Part shown: positions 53,034 to 63,301 of the stretch, piece after piece
Layout of the letters: the number at the start of each line of letters is the position of its first letter
Position numbering within the stretch: position 1 is the stretch's first letter
Assembly: GCF_004078655.1 (NCBI RefSeq)
Contig: NZ_RZNC01000003.1
Span: forward strand, 1 to 64,000
Direction of reading: 5' to 3'
Length of the DNA: 64,000 bases
Source: Labedella populi
Lineage (GTDB): Bacteria > Actinomycetota > Actinomycetes > Actinomycetales > Microbacteriaceae
The notes under the pieces: model-generated
What the model saw: the letters and a program-made list of their open reading frames with translations, nothing else
Told to the model about the DNA's origin: nothing
Database searches by the model: none
Position numbers and translations under genes: made by a program

Positions 53034-54128
53034 GTGCACCCCGAACTCCCCCTTGTCTTCGAGATCGGCTCGTATGTCGGACTCGGGGTCATCCTCCTGT
53101 TCGACCTCCTCTACGTCGTCAAGCGCCCGCACATCCCGTCGTTCCGGGAGTCGACCCTCTGGGTGGTCTTCTACGTGACGCTCGCGCTCGCGTTCGCCGG
53201 CCTCATGTGGGCGTTCACGGACGGCGAGTTCGCAGGGCAGTTCCTCGCCGGGTGGCTCACCGAGTACAGCCTCTCGATCGACAACCTCTTCGTTTTCGTG
53301 ATCATCATGGCGCGCTTCTCGGTGCCCCGGAAGTACCAGCAGGAGGTGCTCATGGTGGGCATCGTGATCGCGCTCGTGCTGCGCGGCATCTTCATCCTGC
53401 TCGGCGCGCAGATCATCGCGAACTTCTCGTTCGTCTTCTACATCTTCGGCCTCTTCCTCCTGTTCACCGCCTACCGCCAGGCGTTCGCGAACAACGAGGA
53501 CGCCGACGACGGAGAGACGCGGTTCACCCTCTTCCTCCGCCGGAAGCTCGGCGTCCACGACGAGTTCGACGGATCGAAGCTCCGGACGACGGTGAACGGC
53601 AAGCGCCTCTTCACGCCGATGATCATCGTCTTCATCGCCATCGGCACGACAGACTTCATCTTCGCGATCGACTCGATCCCCGCGATCTTCGGCATCACGC
53701 AGAGCCCCTTCATCGTGTTCACCGCGAACGTCTTCGCGCTCATGGGTCTGCGCCAGCTCTACTTCCTCCTCGGCGGACTGCTCGACAGACTGCGCTACCT
53801 GCATTACGGCATCGCGTTCATCCTCGCCTTCATCGGCGTGAAGCTGTTCCTGCACGCGATGCACGAGAACGAGCTGCCGTTCATCAACAACGGCGAGCAC
53901 ATCGAGTGGGCCCCGGAGATCAGCACCTGGATGTCCCTCGCCGTGATCGTCGTCGCCATGGCCGTCGCCACGGTCGCGAGTCTCCTCCACTCGGCGCATG
54001 ACCGCCGCAACGGCGTCTCGACGGATGGCCGCGAAAAGGAACGAGTGGAGTCGGCCGTCGACGCGTCCGCGTCCGAGCAGACCCCGCCCGCGCCGGGGTC
54101 GCGCAGCGGCGAGGGCGACACCCACTGA
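53034..54128 (+). CDS. TerC family membrane protein (metal exporter-type)
   Basis: A 364-residue, nine-helix integral membrane protein. The TerC signature is seen as LTEYSLSIDNLFVFVIIMARF (with the D-N pair) and GTTDFIFAIDSIPAIFGIT. TerC/Alx/MeeF proteins export manganese, which agrees with the riboswitch. The C-terminal 45 residues are hydrophilic and variable. GTG 53034 follows GAAAGG, 6 nt away; this site is sequestered by the leader stem. Confidence 0.92.
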   Translation: MHPELPLVFEIGSYVGLGVILLFDLLYVVKRPHIPSFRESTLWVVFYVTLALAFAGLMWAFTDGEFAGQFLAGWLTEYSLSIDNLFVFVIIMARFSVPRKYQQEVLMVGIVIALVLRGIFILLGAQIIANFSFVFYIFGLFLLFTAYRQAFANNEDADDGETRFTLFLRRKLGVHDEFDGSKLRTTVNGKRLFTPMIIVFIAIGTTDFIFAIDSIPAIFGITQSPFIVFTANVFALMGLRQLYFLLGGLLDRLRYLHYGIAFILAFIGVKLFLHAMHENELPFINNGEHIEWAPEISTWMSLAVIVVAMAVATVASLLHSAHDRRNGVSTDGREKERVESAVDASASEQTPPAPGSRSGEGDTH

Positions 54129-54136
54129 CGCGATGC

Positions 54137-54142
54137 TATTCT
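54137..54142 (+). promoter_or_regulatory. -10 element of the leuCD transcript
   Basis: TATTCT, 6 nt before the leader-peptide ATG at 54149: transcription is expected to start at the A of that ATG, giving a leaderless leader peptide. Confidence 0.55.
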
Positions 54143-54148
54143 GTGGGG

Positions 54149-54196
54149 ATGCTGCTCGATCGGTCTCTCCTTCTTCGTCGCCGCGACGAGGCCTGA
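54149..54196 (+). CDS. Leucine-rich leader peptide of leuCD
   Basis: A 15-residue frame [15 protein letters not shown] ending in TGA, too short for gene finders. Five of its residues are leucine, in the clusters LL and LLL, and arginines follow. It lies 64 nt upstream of leuC, is probably translated from the first base of the transcript, and its end overlaps a hairpin. This is the layout of ribosome-mediated attenuation: with low leucyl-tRNA the ribosome stalls at the Leu codons. Confidence 0.72.
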   Translation: MLLDRSLLLRRRDEA

Positions 54197-54218
54197 CCCC
54201 CTGGCCTCCCTCGTCGCG
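54174..54218 (+). promoter_or_regulatory. Attenuator with alternative hairpins before leuC
   Basis: Two mutually exclusive pairings share one segment. Early hairpin: TTCGTCG (54174-54180) with CGACGAG (54184-54190). Late hairpin: CGCGACGAGG (54182-54191) with CCTCGTCGCG (54209-54218), 10 bp perfect. A ribosome stalled at the leucine codons would change which one forms. There is no T run after the late hairpin, so termination may be Rho-dependent or control may act on leuC translation. Confidence 0.65.
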
Positions 54219-54260
54219 GAGGTTGCTGTGGCCGGATCCGATCGAAGAAGGACCGAAACC

Positions 54261-55754
<1,494 letters not shown>

Positions 55755-55757
55755 GCC

Positions 55758-56360
55758 ATGGAGAAGTTCGAGACCGTCACCGGGGTCGCGATGCCGCTCA
55801 AACGGTCGAACGTCGACACCGACCAGATCATCCCCGCCGTCTACCTCAAGAGGGTCACGAAGACCGGCTTCGAGGACGCGCTCTTCGCCGGATGGCGCCA
55901 GGACCCGGAGTTCGTCCTCAACCAGCCGCAGTACGCCGGAGCGAAGGTCCTCGTGGCCGGGCCGGACTTCGGGACCGGTTCGAGCCGCGAGCACGCCGTC
56001 TGGGCGCTGCGCGACTACGGCTTCTCCGTCGTCGTGAGTGCCCGCTTCGCCGACATCTTCCGCGGCAACAGCGGCAAGCAGGGGCTCCTGGCTGCTCAAG
56101 TCGAGGAGCCCGAGGTCGAGCGCATGTGGGCGATCATGGACGCGAACCCCGGGATCGCCGCGACGGTCGACCTCGGAGCACGCAGCATCGTCGTCGGCGG
56201 GGAGAGCTTCTCCTTCCAGGTCGACGACTACACGCGTTGGCGCCTCATGGAGGGCCTCGACGACATCGGGCTCACCCTGCGGAACGAGGCGGACATCACG
56301 CGGTTCGAGCAGTCCCGCGCCGGGTGGCGGCCGAAGACGATCCCCGCGCGGAGCCTGTGA
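55758..56360 (+). CDS. leuD: 3-isopropylmalate dehydratase small subunit
   Basis: A 200-residue swivelling subunit of the isomerase. [29 protein letters not shown] is the family start, and [22 protein letters not shown] carries the substrate-binding loop. It follows leuC by 3 nt. Many relatives have murA next; here plsC follows directly. Confidence 0.95.
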   Translation: MEKFETVTGVAMPLKRSNVDTDQIIPAVYLKRVTKTGFEDALFAGWRQDPEFVLNQPQYAGAKVLVAGPDFGTGSSREHAVWALRDYGFSVVVSARFADIFRGNSGKQGLLAAQVEEPEVERMWAIMDANPGIAATVDLGARSIVVGGESFSFQVDDYTRWRLMEGLDDIGLTLRNEADITRFEQSRAGWRPKTIPARSL

Positions 56361-56443
56361 GAGCGGCCCGCGCGAGCGGGATGGGCGAGCGAGACGGGCA
56401 ACCGACACGGGGCGGTCGGAGCGTTGACCGCGACCGAGCAGCG

Positions 56444-56449
56444 GATAAT
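56444..56449 (+). promoter_or_regulatory. -10 element of the plsC operon
   Basis: GATAAT with 6 nt to GTG 56456, so leaderless; TTGACC at 56424-56429 resembles a -35 but is only 14 nt away, short for a standard spacer. Confidence 0.5.
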
Positions 56450-56455
56450 GGTGCC

Positions 56456-57229
56456 GTGTCTCTGAGTCCCGCGCGTCGCGCCCGTCGTTCCAATCCCGAG
56501 AAGTCGAGACCGTCGTTCTTCTGGTTCCTCGCGGGTGTCGCCCTCCCGCTGAGTCGCCTGATGATGTCGATCCGGATCGAGAACGGCGAGAAGCTGCCCC
56601 GATTCGGTCCCGTCATCATCGCCCCGAACCACTACTCCGAAATCGACCCGGTCGTCATCGGGCTCGCCGCGTGGAAGCTGGGGCGGGCGCCCCGGTTCCT
56701 CGCCAAGTCGTCGCTCTTCGACGTGAAGGTGCTGGGCTGGATGCTGCGTTCCTCCGGACAGATCCCCGTGGAACGGTCGGGGTCGACGCGGAACAAGGAC
56801 CCGATCGCCGCAGCCGCCCGGGTCGCGGAGCGCGAACAGGTCCTCGTCGTCTACCCGGAGGGCACGCTCACGCGGGACCCCGCGTTCTGGCCGATGCGCG
56901 GCAAGACGGGGGCGGTGCGGCTCGCGCTCCAGCACGGGATCCCGATCGTCCCGGCCGCGCACTGGGGCACGCAGCGGATCATGGCGCGGTACTCGAAGAA
57001 GATCTCGTTCTTCCCTCCGAAGAAAGTGCGTGTGCGTTTCGGCGACGCCGTCGATCTGACGGCTTTCGAGGGGCACCCTCTCGACGGCGCGACACTCGCG
57101 GCCGCGACCGAGGTCGTCATGACGGCGATCACGCGCGAGTTGGAGGAGCTCCGGGGCGAGAGGGCCCCCGAGACGCGATGGGACCCGTCGAAGCGCGGGC
57201 AGAGCGAGACGGGACGTTTTGAGTCGTAG
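56456..57229 (+). CDS. plsC: 1-acyl-glycerol-3-phosphate acyltransferase family protein
   Basis: A 257-residue membrane-associated lysophospholipid acyltransferase, making phosphatidic acid. Motif I NHYSEID (H-x4-D), motif III VYPEGTL, and a hydrophobic start (FFWFLAGVALPL). GTG 56456 is supported by the -10 box 6 nt before it; the longer open frame overlaps leuD on another frame. It overlaps gpsA by 11 nt, so it forms a phospholipid precursor unit. Confidence 0.88.
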   Translation: MSLSPARRARRSNPEKSRPSFFWFLAGVALPLSRLMMSIRIENGEKLPRFGPVIIAPNHYSEIDPVVIGLAAWKLGRAPRFLAKSSLFDVKVLGWMLRSSGQIPVERSGSTRNKDPIAAAARVAEREQVLVVYPEGTLTRDPAFWPMRGKTGAVRLALQHGIPIVPAAHWGTQRIMARYSKKISFFPPKKVRVRFGDAVDLTAFEGHPLDGATLAAATEVVMTAITRELEELRGERAPETRWDPSKRGQSETGRFES

Positions 57230-58346
57230 ACAACAGGCCAGGGTCGCCGTCATCGGGACGGGGAGCTGGGGGACCACCTTCGGGAAGATCCTCGCCGATG
57301 GCGGGGCGTCCGTCACGATGTGGGCGCGGCGCGAGGAGGTGGCGCGCGAGATCTCGCGGTCGCACCGGAACAGCGATTACCTGCCCGGCGTCACCCTGCC
57401 GCAGAACCTCTCGGCGACCTCGGATCTCCGCGCGGCCCTCGCGGGCGCCTCCCAGGTGTTCGTCGCGGTGCCGAGCCAGACCCTCCGCGAGAATCTGCTC
57501 GCGATCCGACCGCTGCTCGGTGCCGACGCGATCGTGGTCTCGCTCATGAAGGGCGTCGAGAAGGGCACGGGGCTGCGGATGAGCGAGGTGATCGTCGAGA
57601 GCCTCGAGATCGACCCCGGTCGCGTCGCCGTGGCGTCAGGCCCGAACCTGGCGCTCGAGATCGCTCGAGAACAGCCGACGGCCGCCGTCGTCTCGTCGAG
57701 CCGTCTCGAGACGGCTCAAGCGGTCGCGATGCTCGCGCGGAACTCGTACTTCCGCACGTTCGTCAACACGGACGTCATCGGCACCGAGTTCGGCGGGGTG
57801 CTGAAGAACCTGATCGCGGTCGCGATCGGTATCGTCGACGGTGTCGGCTACGGTGAGAACACCAAGGCGTCGATCATCACGCGGGGACTCGTCGAGATGA
57901 CGGACTTCGCGGTCGCTCGAGGCGCGAAGGCCGAGACGCTCTCGGGGCTCGCGGGGCTCGGCGACCTCATCGCGACGTGCCAATCGCCTCTCTCCCGCAA
58001 CAACACGGCGGGCCGGCTCCTCGGCCAGGGCTATAGCTTCGGCGCCGTGGTGAAGCAGATGCAGCAGACGGCGGAGGGCCTCGCCTCCGTCGCCCCGGTC
58101 CTCGAGCTGGCGCGCGAGATCGGGGTCGAGATGCCGATCGTGCAGCAGGTCAAGCAAGTGCTCGACGGCACGCTCGATCCGAAGGACATCGCGCCCCATT
58201 TGACGACCGACAGTGACGAGCCGCAAGGCGAGAGGACAAGCGATGACAGCGAAACGACGAGTGGTGGTCCTCTTCGGCGGACGTTCAAGCGAGCATTCGA
58301 TCAGTTGCGCAACGGCCGGGGGAGTGCTGTCGGCGATCGACCGTGA
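57219..58346 (+). CDS. gpsA: Glycerol-3-phosphate dehydrogenase [NAD(P)+]
   Basis: Makes sn-glycerol 3-phosphate for phospholipids. 375 residues from TTG 57219: VAVIGTGSWGTTFGKILADGG is the nucleotide site, ASGPNLALEIAREQPTA and EFGGVLKNLIAVAIGIVDG carry the catalytic Lys region, and GLAGLGDLIATCQSPLSRN is conserved. TTG is the only start available near the family N-terminus. The conserved protein ends near residue 330; the rest (DEPQGERTSDDSETTSGG ...) overlaps ddl by 104 nt and is probably unstructured. Confidence 0.93.
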   Translation: MSRRQQARVAVIGTGSWGTTFGKILADGGASVTMWARREEVAREISRSHRNSDYLPGVTLPQNLSATSDLRAALAGASQVFVAVPSQTLRENLLAIRPLLGADAIVVSLMKGVEKGTGLRMSEVIVESLEIDPGRVAVASGPNLALEIAREQPTAAVVSSSRLETAQAVAMLARNSYFRTFVNTDVIGTEFGGVLKNLIAVAIGIVDGVGYGENTKASIITRGLVEMTDFAVARGAKAETLSGLAGLGDLIATCQSPLSRNNTAGRLLGQGYSFGAVVKQMQQTAEGLASVAPVLELAREIGVEMPIVQQVKQVLDGTLDPKDIAPHLTTDSDEPQGERTSDDSETTSGGPLRRTFKRAFDQLRNGRGSAVGDRP

Positions 58347-59340
58347 CCTCTTCGAGGTCGTTCCCGTCGGGATCACTCGCGAGGGCGCCTTCGTGCTCGA
58401 GGAGGACGACCCCGCGAGGTTCGGTCTCGACCCCGAACGGTTGCCGATGGTCGTCGACAACGGGTCCCGCGTCCGCTGGCCCGACGACGCGTCGACACGG
58501 GAGCTCTCCGTCGCCCATGCAGACGGCCGGGTCGAGTCGCTCGGGGTCGTCGACGTCGTCTTCCCGATCCTGCACGGTCGCTACGGCGAAGACGGAACGG
58601 TCCAGGGACTGTTCGAGCTCGTCGGTCTTCCGTACGTGGGATCGGGCGTTCTCGCCTCGTCGGTGTCCATGGACAAGCACTTCACGAAGACCGTGCTGCA
58701 GCATGCGGGGATCGCCGTGGCACCGTGGGCGACGGTGTCGGCCGCCGCTTTCCGGGCCGACCCGGACACGGCGCTCCGGAGCGCTGAGGACCTCGGCTAC
58801 CCCGTGTTCGTGAAGCCGGCGCGCGCCGGCTCGAGCGTCGGCGTGTCGAGGGTCGAATCGCCCGACGGGTTGCTCGGTGCCATCGGGGATGCGCTCCTCC
58901 ACGACGACAGGGTGCTCATCGAGTCGACGGTCATCGGTCGCGAGGTCGAGATCGCCGTCCTCGAGGGGCGGGACGGCTCCGCTCCCCGGACCTCGGTGGC
59001 GGGGGAGATCGTCGTGTCCGGGCGAGGCTTCTACGACTTCGACGCGAAGTACCTCGACGCGCCGGGGATCGACCTCGTGTGCCCGGCCGCACTCACGGAC
59101 GACGAGCTCGACGAGATGGCGAGGATCGCCCGCGAGGTCTTCGCGGCCGTCGGCGCCGAGGGTCTGGCTCGGGTCGACTTCTTCCTCACCGAGGAGGGGT
59201 TCGTCGTCAACGAACTCAACACCCTCCCGGGCTTCACCCCGATCTCGATGTTCCCGAAGTGCTGGCTCGCATCGGGCCTCGCCTACCCCGACCTCATCAC
59301 GGAGCTGCTCGAGATCGGGTCGGCACGCGGGCCGCGCTGA
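58243..59340 (+). CDS. ddl: D-alanine--D-alanine ligase
   Basis: An ATP-grasp enzyme joining D-Ala units for peptidoglycan. 365 residues: VVLFGGRSSEHSIS at the N-terminus, GLPYVGSGVLASSVSMDKHFTK, VFVKPARAGSSVGVSRV, and the metal site VNELNTLPGFTPISMFP. ATG 58243 is chosen because GAGAGGA precedes it and the conserved start follows; this places 104 nt inside gpsA. Its stop shares one base with the thiL start. Confidence 0.95.
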   Translation: MTAKRRVVVLFGGRSSEHSISCATAGGVLSAIDRDLFEVVPVGITREGAFVLEEDDPARFGLDPERLPMVVDNGSRVRWPDDASTRELSVAHADGRVESLGVVDVVFPILHGRYGEDGTVQGLFELVGLPYVGSGVLASSVSMDKHFTKTVLQHAGIAVAPWATVSAAAFRADPDTALRSAEDLGYPVFVKPARAGSSVGVSRVESPDGLLGAIGDALLHDDRVLIESTVIGREVEIAVLEGRDGSAPRTSVAGEIVVSGRGFYDFDAKYLDAPGIDLVCPAALTDDELDEMARIAREVFAAVGAEGLARVDFFLTEEGFVVNELNTLPGFTPISMFPKCWLASGLAYPDLITELLEIGSARGPR

Positions 59341-60338
59341 TGCCGGATCCCCGAAGCGGCGGTCCCCTCGTGTCGGAGATCGGCGAGGCGGAGCTGCTCG
59401 CCCGGATACTCCCGCTCCTGCCCGCCGCCGCCGCCGCGACGACGGGACCGGGTGATGACGCGGCCGTCGTGGGAACGACGGACGGCCGATTCGTGGTGAC
59501 GACCGACCTCATGGTGCACGGTCCGGACTTCCGCCTCGCCTGGTCGACGCCGTGGGAGCTCGGCTGGAAGGCCGCGGCCACCAATCTGTCCGACGTCGCA
59601 GCCATGGGAGCGCGTCCGACCGCCCTCGTCGTCGCGATCGCGGCGACTCCCTCGCTCCCGGTCGAGGCACTCGAGCAGTTCGCCGTGGGACTGCGGGACG
59701 CGTGCGAGTCGCTCGCGCCCGGTTGCGGCGTCGTCGGCGGGGACCTCTCCGTGTCAGACACGTTCACGATCGCGGTGACGGCGTTCGGCGATCTCGACGG
59801 CCGACCGCCGGTGCTCCGCTCGGGTGCCCGCGTGGGCGATGTCGTCGCGGTGTCAGGGGACCTCGGTCGCGCCGCCGCCGGTCTGCGCCTGCTCTTCTCG
59901 AAGGGCGTCGACGACGACGGTCGCCCGGATGCCGGCCGCGCGGCGGCGCTCCGGGAGCGGGACGGCGACGTCGTGTCGGCGCAATTCGCGCCCCGGCCGC
60001 CGATCGGCGACGGCGTGCTCGCGGCCGCCGCCGGAGCCACCGCGATGCTCGACCTGTCGGACGGGCTGGGCCTCGACGCCTCGCGACTGGCGACGGCGAG
60101 CGGCGTCGGGATCGACCTCGATCTCGACGCCCTCGGACCCGACCCGGTTCTCGCCATCGGCGGGGGAGAGGACCACTCGCTGCTCGCGACCTTCCCGCCC
60201 GGGACGATCCTCCCGGGAGGATTCCGCCGCATCGGTGAGGTCGTCGCTTCGCCCGTCGGTGCCGTCCTGAGGGACGGGGAACCGCTCGATCCGCGCGGCT
60301 GGGACCCCTATTCGGGTTGGGACGGCGCGATCGGCTGA
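59340..60338 (+). CDS. thiL: Thiamine-monophosphate kinase
   Basis: A 332-residue ATP-dependent kinase that forms thiamine diphosphate. Motifs: GPGDDAAVVG, TTDLMVHGPDF (the DxMVE-like site), KAAATNLSDVAAMGARP, GGDLSVSD, and LDLSDGLGLD with GGGEDHSLLATFP. The ATG at 59340 shares its A with the ddl stop TGA. It ends 26 nt before the convergent rsmD gene. The cofactor serves IlvB in this window. Confidence 0.92.
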   Translation: MPDPRSGGPLVSEIGEAELLARILPLLPAAAAATTGPGDDAAVVGTTDGRFVVTTDLMVHGPDFRLAWSTPWELGWKAAATNLSDVAAMGARPTALVVAIAATPSLPVEALEQFAVGLRDACESLAPGCGVVGGDLSVSDTFTIAVTAFGDLDGRPPVLRSGARVGDVVAVSGDLGRAAAGLRLLFSKGVDDDGRPDAGRAAALRERDGDVVSAQFAPRPPIGDGVLAAAAGATAMLDLSDGLGLDASRLATASGVGIDLDLDALGPDPVLAIGGGEDHSLLATFPPGTILPGGFRRIGEVVASPVGAVLRDGEPLDPRGWDPYSGWDGAIG

Positions 60339-60364
60339 CGCGGATGCGCCGGCGGCACGCGCCC

Positions 60365-60991
60365 TCAGGTCTCCGTGGACCCGGTGATCGTCGGGGCGTC
60401 GTCCTCGGCGACCGTCTCCTCGGTTTCGGGGGACGCGAACCAGACGCGGGTTTCGCCGTAGTCCCTGCTCCGCAGCGGTTCGACGCCGCTCGGCCACCGC
60501 GGTTCCGGTGACCGCGTGCTGCGCTCGACCACGATCACCGCGTCGGGGCTCACGAGGCGGGAGACGGCGTCGAGGTCCTGCGCGAGATCGTCGTCGCCGA
60601 GGTCGTAGGGAGGATCGATGAGGACGAGGTCCACCGCATCACCGGCGGTCGAGAGGTAGGAACGCACCGAGTGCGGGGCGACCGTGACGGGAAGGCCCTC
60701 CCCTTTCACGCCCAGGGCACGGCGGACGACGTCCGCGTTCGCGCGGCAGAGCGCCGCGGCTTTCGTGTTCCGCTCGACCAGGACCACCGAGGCTGCGCCG
60801 CGGGAGGCGGCTTCGAGGCCGAGGGCGCCCGAACCGGCGTAGAGGTCGAGGACCCGCGCTCCGGCGACCGCGTCCCACGAATCGAGGGAGGAGAAGATCG
60901 CCTCGCGTACGCGCTCGCTCGTGGGCCGTGTGCCTGTTCGCGGCACGGCTAGTCGCGCTGATCGTGCGCGTCCCGCGATGATCCTCGTCAC
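60365..60991 (-). CDS. rsmD: 16S rRNA (guanine-966-N2)-methyltransferase
   Basis: A 208-residue SAM-dependent methyltransferase that methylates G966 of 16S rRNA. MTRIIAGRARSARL is the family start; VLDLYAGSGALGLEAASRGA binds SAM and LVLIDPPYDL is the catalytic (N/D)PPY motif. GTG 60991 lies 6 nt after a TACGCT box, so it is leaderless. It has an acidic tail of about 20 residues. Divergent from recG. Confidence 0.93.
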   Translation of the reverse strand: MTRIIAGRARSARLAVPRTGTRPTSERVREAIFSSLDSWDAVAGARVLDLYAGSGALGLEAASRGAASVVLVERNTKAAALCRANADVVRRALGVKGEGLPVTVAPHSVRSYLSTAGDAVDLVLIDPPYDLGDDDLAQDLDAVSRLVSPDAVIVVERSTRSPEPRWPSGVEPLRSRDYGETRVWFASPETEETVAEDDAPTITGSTET

Positions 60992-60997
60992 TCCACG

Positions 60998-61003
60998 AGC
61001 GTA
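60998..61003 (-). promoter_or_regulatory. -10 element of rsmD
   Basis: TACGCT on the minus strand, 6 nt before GTG 60991. It is back-to-back with the recG promoter (61060-61065). Confidence 0.5.
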
Positions 61004-61059
61004 TCGGGCGGGGTGCCGTGTATCGCGACGACGACGCCGGGAGTGTCGGTCGTCCGGCC

Positions 61060-61065
61060 TAGAAT
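61060..61065 (+). promoter_or_regulatory. -10 element of recG
   Basis: TAGAAT 6 nt before the recG ATG; leaderless transcript expected. Confidence 0.6.
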
Positions 61066-61071
61066 CGGGGC

Positions 61072-63249
61072 ATGAACGCGCTCGGACTCGACGACCGCCT
61101 CGACCGTGTTCTCGGAGCGAAAACGGCCGGGGTCTTCTCCCGATCGTTCGGTTTCTCGACGGTGGGCGACCTGCTCGCGCACTACCCGCGGCGCTACGCC
61201 CGACGCGGGGACCTCACCGTCCTGTCGGAGCTTCCCATGGACGAGAACGTCACGATCGTCGCGCAAGTCGTCCAGGTCACCGAGCGATCCATGCGAGCGC
61301 GACGCGGCTCGATCCTCGAGGTGCTCATCTCCGACGGCAACGGCGCCCTCACCCTCACGTTCTTCAACCAGTCCTGGCGCGCCAACGAGCTCACTCCGGG
61401 CCGTGGCGGTGTCTTCGCCGGGAAGATCAGTTCCTACAAGGGGCACAATCAACTCGCCCACCCCACCTACGAGCTGTTCGAACCCGACGCGCCCACGGGT
61501 ATCTCGCCGAAGATCTGGGCCGAGACGCCCATTCCCATTTACCCGGCGACCGCGGCGCTCACGAGCTGGGTCATCCAGAAGTCGATCGCCCTCGTCCTCG
61601 ACGGACTCGGCGAGGTCGACGACCCGGTTCCCGAATCCGTCGCCGAGGAGGAGAACCTCATCGGCTTCCGCGAGGCGCTCGAGAAGATTCACCGGCCGAC
61701 GGATGATGCGCACTGGCGCCAAGCGCGCGACACGCTCCGGTTCCACGAGGCATTCGTCCTGCAGGCCGGTCTGCTCGAACGCCGACTCTCGGAGCGCGCG
61801 GAGCACGCGACGGTGCGAGAGGCTCGGCCGGGCGGGCTGCTCGAGAGGCTCGACGCGACGCTGCCGTTCTCGCTCACCGGCGACCAGCGCACCGTCGGCG
61901 AGGAGGTCGCCGCCGAGCTCGCGTCGGGGACCCCGATGAACCGGCTCGTCCAGGGTGAAGTCGGGTCGGGCAAGACCCTCGTCGCGCTACGGGCGATGCT
62001 CGCCGTCGCGGAATCCGGTGGCCAGTCGGCTCTCCTCGCGCCGACCGAGGTCCTCGCGGCTCAGCACCTGCGATCGATCGTCGCGGCCCTCGGGCCGGAC
62101 CTGTCGGCGGAACTCGCCCCCGTGCTGCTCACCGGCCAACTCCCGGCACCGGAGCGACGTCGCGCGCTGTTGCGGATCGTGAGCGGTCAGGCGCGCATCG
62201 TCGTCGGGACACACGCCCTCCTCTCGACCGGCGTCGAGTTCTACGACCTCGGCCTCGTCGTCGTCGACGAGCAGCACCGTTTCGGCGTCGAGCAGCGTGA
62301 GGCGCTGCGGCGGAAGGGCACCGTGCCGCCGCACGTCCTCGTCCTCACGGCGACGCCGATCCCGCGCACCGTCGCCATGACGGTGTTCGGCGACCTCGAC
62401 GTGAGCGCGCTGCGTCAGCTCCCGGCCGGCCGACAGCCCATCGAGTCGTTCGTGGTCCCGCTCGCAGAGAAGCCGCTCTGGATCCGCCGCGCCTGGGAAC
62501 GATTGTCCGAGGAACTCGCGGCCGGGCGTCAAGCGTTCGTGGTCTGCCCGGCGATCGAGCCGGGCGAGCAGTCGGCCGCCGAGGACGGCGCCGAGGGTGC
62601 GCCGCCCGCCGAGTCCGAGGCGCGCGACCGGCCGCCCATCGCGACGGTCGCCGAGGTGCTCGGCGACCTCCGAAGCCACCCGGCCCTCGCCGGTCGCACC
62701 ATCGAACCGTTGCACGGCCGGATGTCCTCGGAGGAGAAGGACCGCGTGATGCGGGGCTTCGCCGCGGGCGAAATCGACGTCCTCGTCGCGACGACCGTCA
62801 TCGAGGTGGGTGTCGACGTCCCCGGCGCCTCCATGATGGTCGTTCTCGACGCCGACCGGTTCGGTGTCTCGCAATTGCATCAGTTGCGCGGTCGAGTCGG
62901 ACGTGGTGGTCTTCCCGGCCTCTGCCTGCTCGTGACTCACGCGCCGGAACAGACCATCGCGCGCGACCGCGTCGAGGCCGTCGCCGCGACCCTCGACGGC
63001 TTCGAGTTGGCTCAGGTCGACCTCGAGTTGCGACGGGAGGGGGACGTGCTCGGGAGCGCCCAGTCCGGTGGTCGTTCGTCGCTCAAGCTCCTCCGGGTCG
63101 TCTCCGATTCCGACGTCATCGAGAGCGCGCGTGAGGCCGCCCTCGGCGTGCTCCGGGACGACCAGCGGCTCGAGCGGCATCCCGCGCTGCGCGCGGCCCT
63201 CGACCGTCGGCTCGACGACGAGACCCGGGCCGCCCTGGCGAAGAACTGA
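61072..63249 (+). CDS. recG: ATP-dependent DNA helicase RecG
   Basis: A 725-residue superfamily 2 helicase that remodels stalled forks and recombination intermediates. N-terminal wedge/OB domain (residues about 50-170), Walker A GEVGSGKT with Lys301, motif II DEQH at 399-402, LTATPIPRT (motif III), and TTVIEVGVDVPGASMMVV with HQLRGRVGRGG (motifs V-VI). A linker of about 20 Ala/Glu residues (EQSAAEDGAEG ...) is inserted in the second helicase lobe. Confidence 0.95.
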   Translation: MNALGLDDRLDRVLGAKTAGVFSRSFGFSTVGDLLAHYPRRYARRGDLTVLSELPMDENVTIVAQVVQVTERSMRARRGSILEVLISDGNGALTLTFFNQSWRANELTPGRGGVFAGKISSYKGHNQLAHPTYELFEPDAPTGISPKIWAETPIPIYPATAALTSWVIQKSIALVLDGLGEVDDPVPESVAEEENLIGFREALEKIHRPTDDAHWRQARDTLRFHEAFVLQAGLLERRLSERAEHATVREARPGGLLERLDATLPFSLTGDQRTVGEEVAAELASGTPMNRLVQGEVGSGKTLVALRAMLAVAESGGQSALLAPTEVLAAQHLRSIVAALGPDLSAELAPVLLTGQLPAPERRRALLRIVSGQARIVVGTHALLSTGVEFYDLGLVVVDEQHRFGVEQREALRRKGTVPPHVLVLTATPIPRTVAMTVFGDLDVSALRQLPAGRQPIESFVVPLAEKPLWIRRAWERLSEELAAGRQAFVVCPAIEPGEQSAAEDGAEGAPPAESEARDRPPIATVAEVLGDLRSHPALAGRTIEPLHGRMSSEEKDRVMRGFAAGEIDVLVATTVIEVGVDVPGASMMVVLDADRFGVSQLHQLRGRVGRGGLPGLCLLVTHAPEQTIARDRVEAVAATLDGFELAQVDLELRREGDVLGSAQSGGRSSLKLLRVVSDSDVIESAREAALGVLRDDQRLERHPALRAALDRRLDDETRAALAKN

Positions 63250-63290
63250 AAGAGTCGTCGCCTCACTCTCGCCGACGCGCCGCGCCGGAT

Positions 63291-63296
63291 AAGCTG
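63291..63296 (+). promoter_or_regulatory. -10 element of coaD
   Basis: TAAGCT 5 nt before the coaD ATG; consistent with a leaderless transcript. Confidence 0.5.
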
Positions 63297-63301
63297 GCCC
63301 A

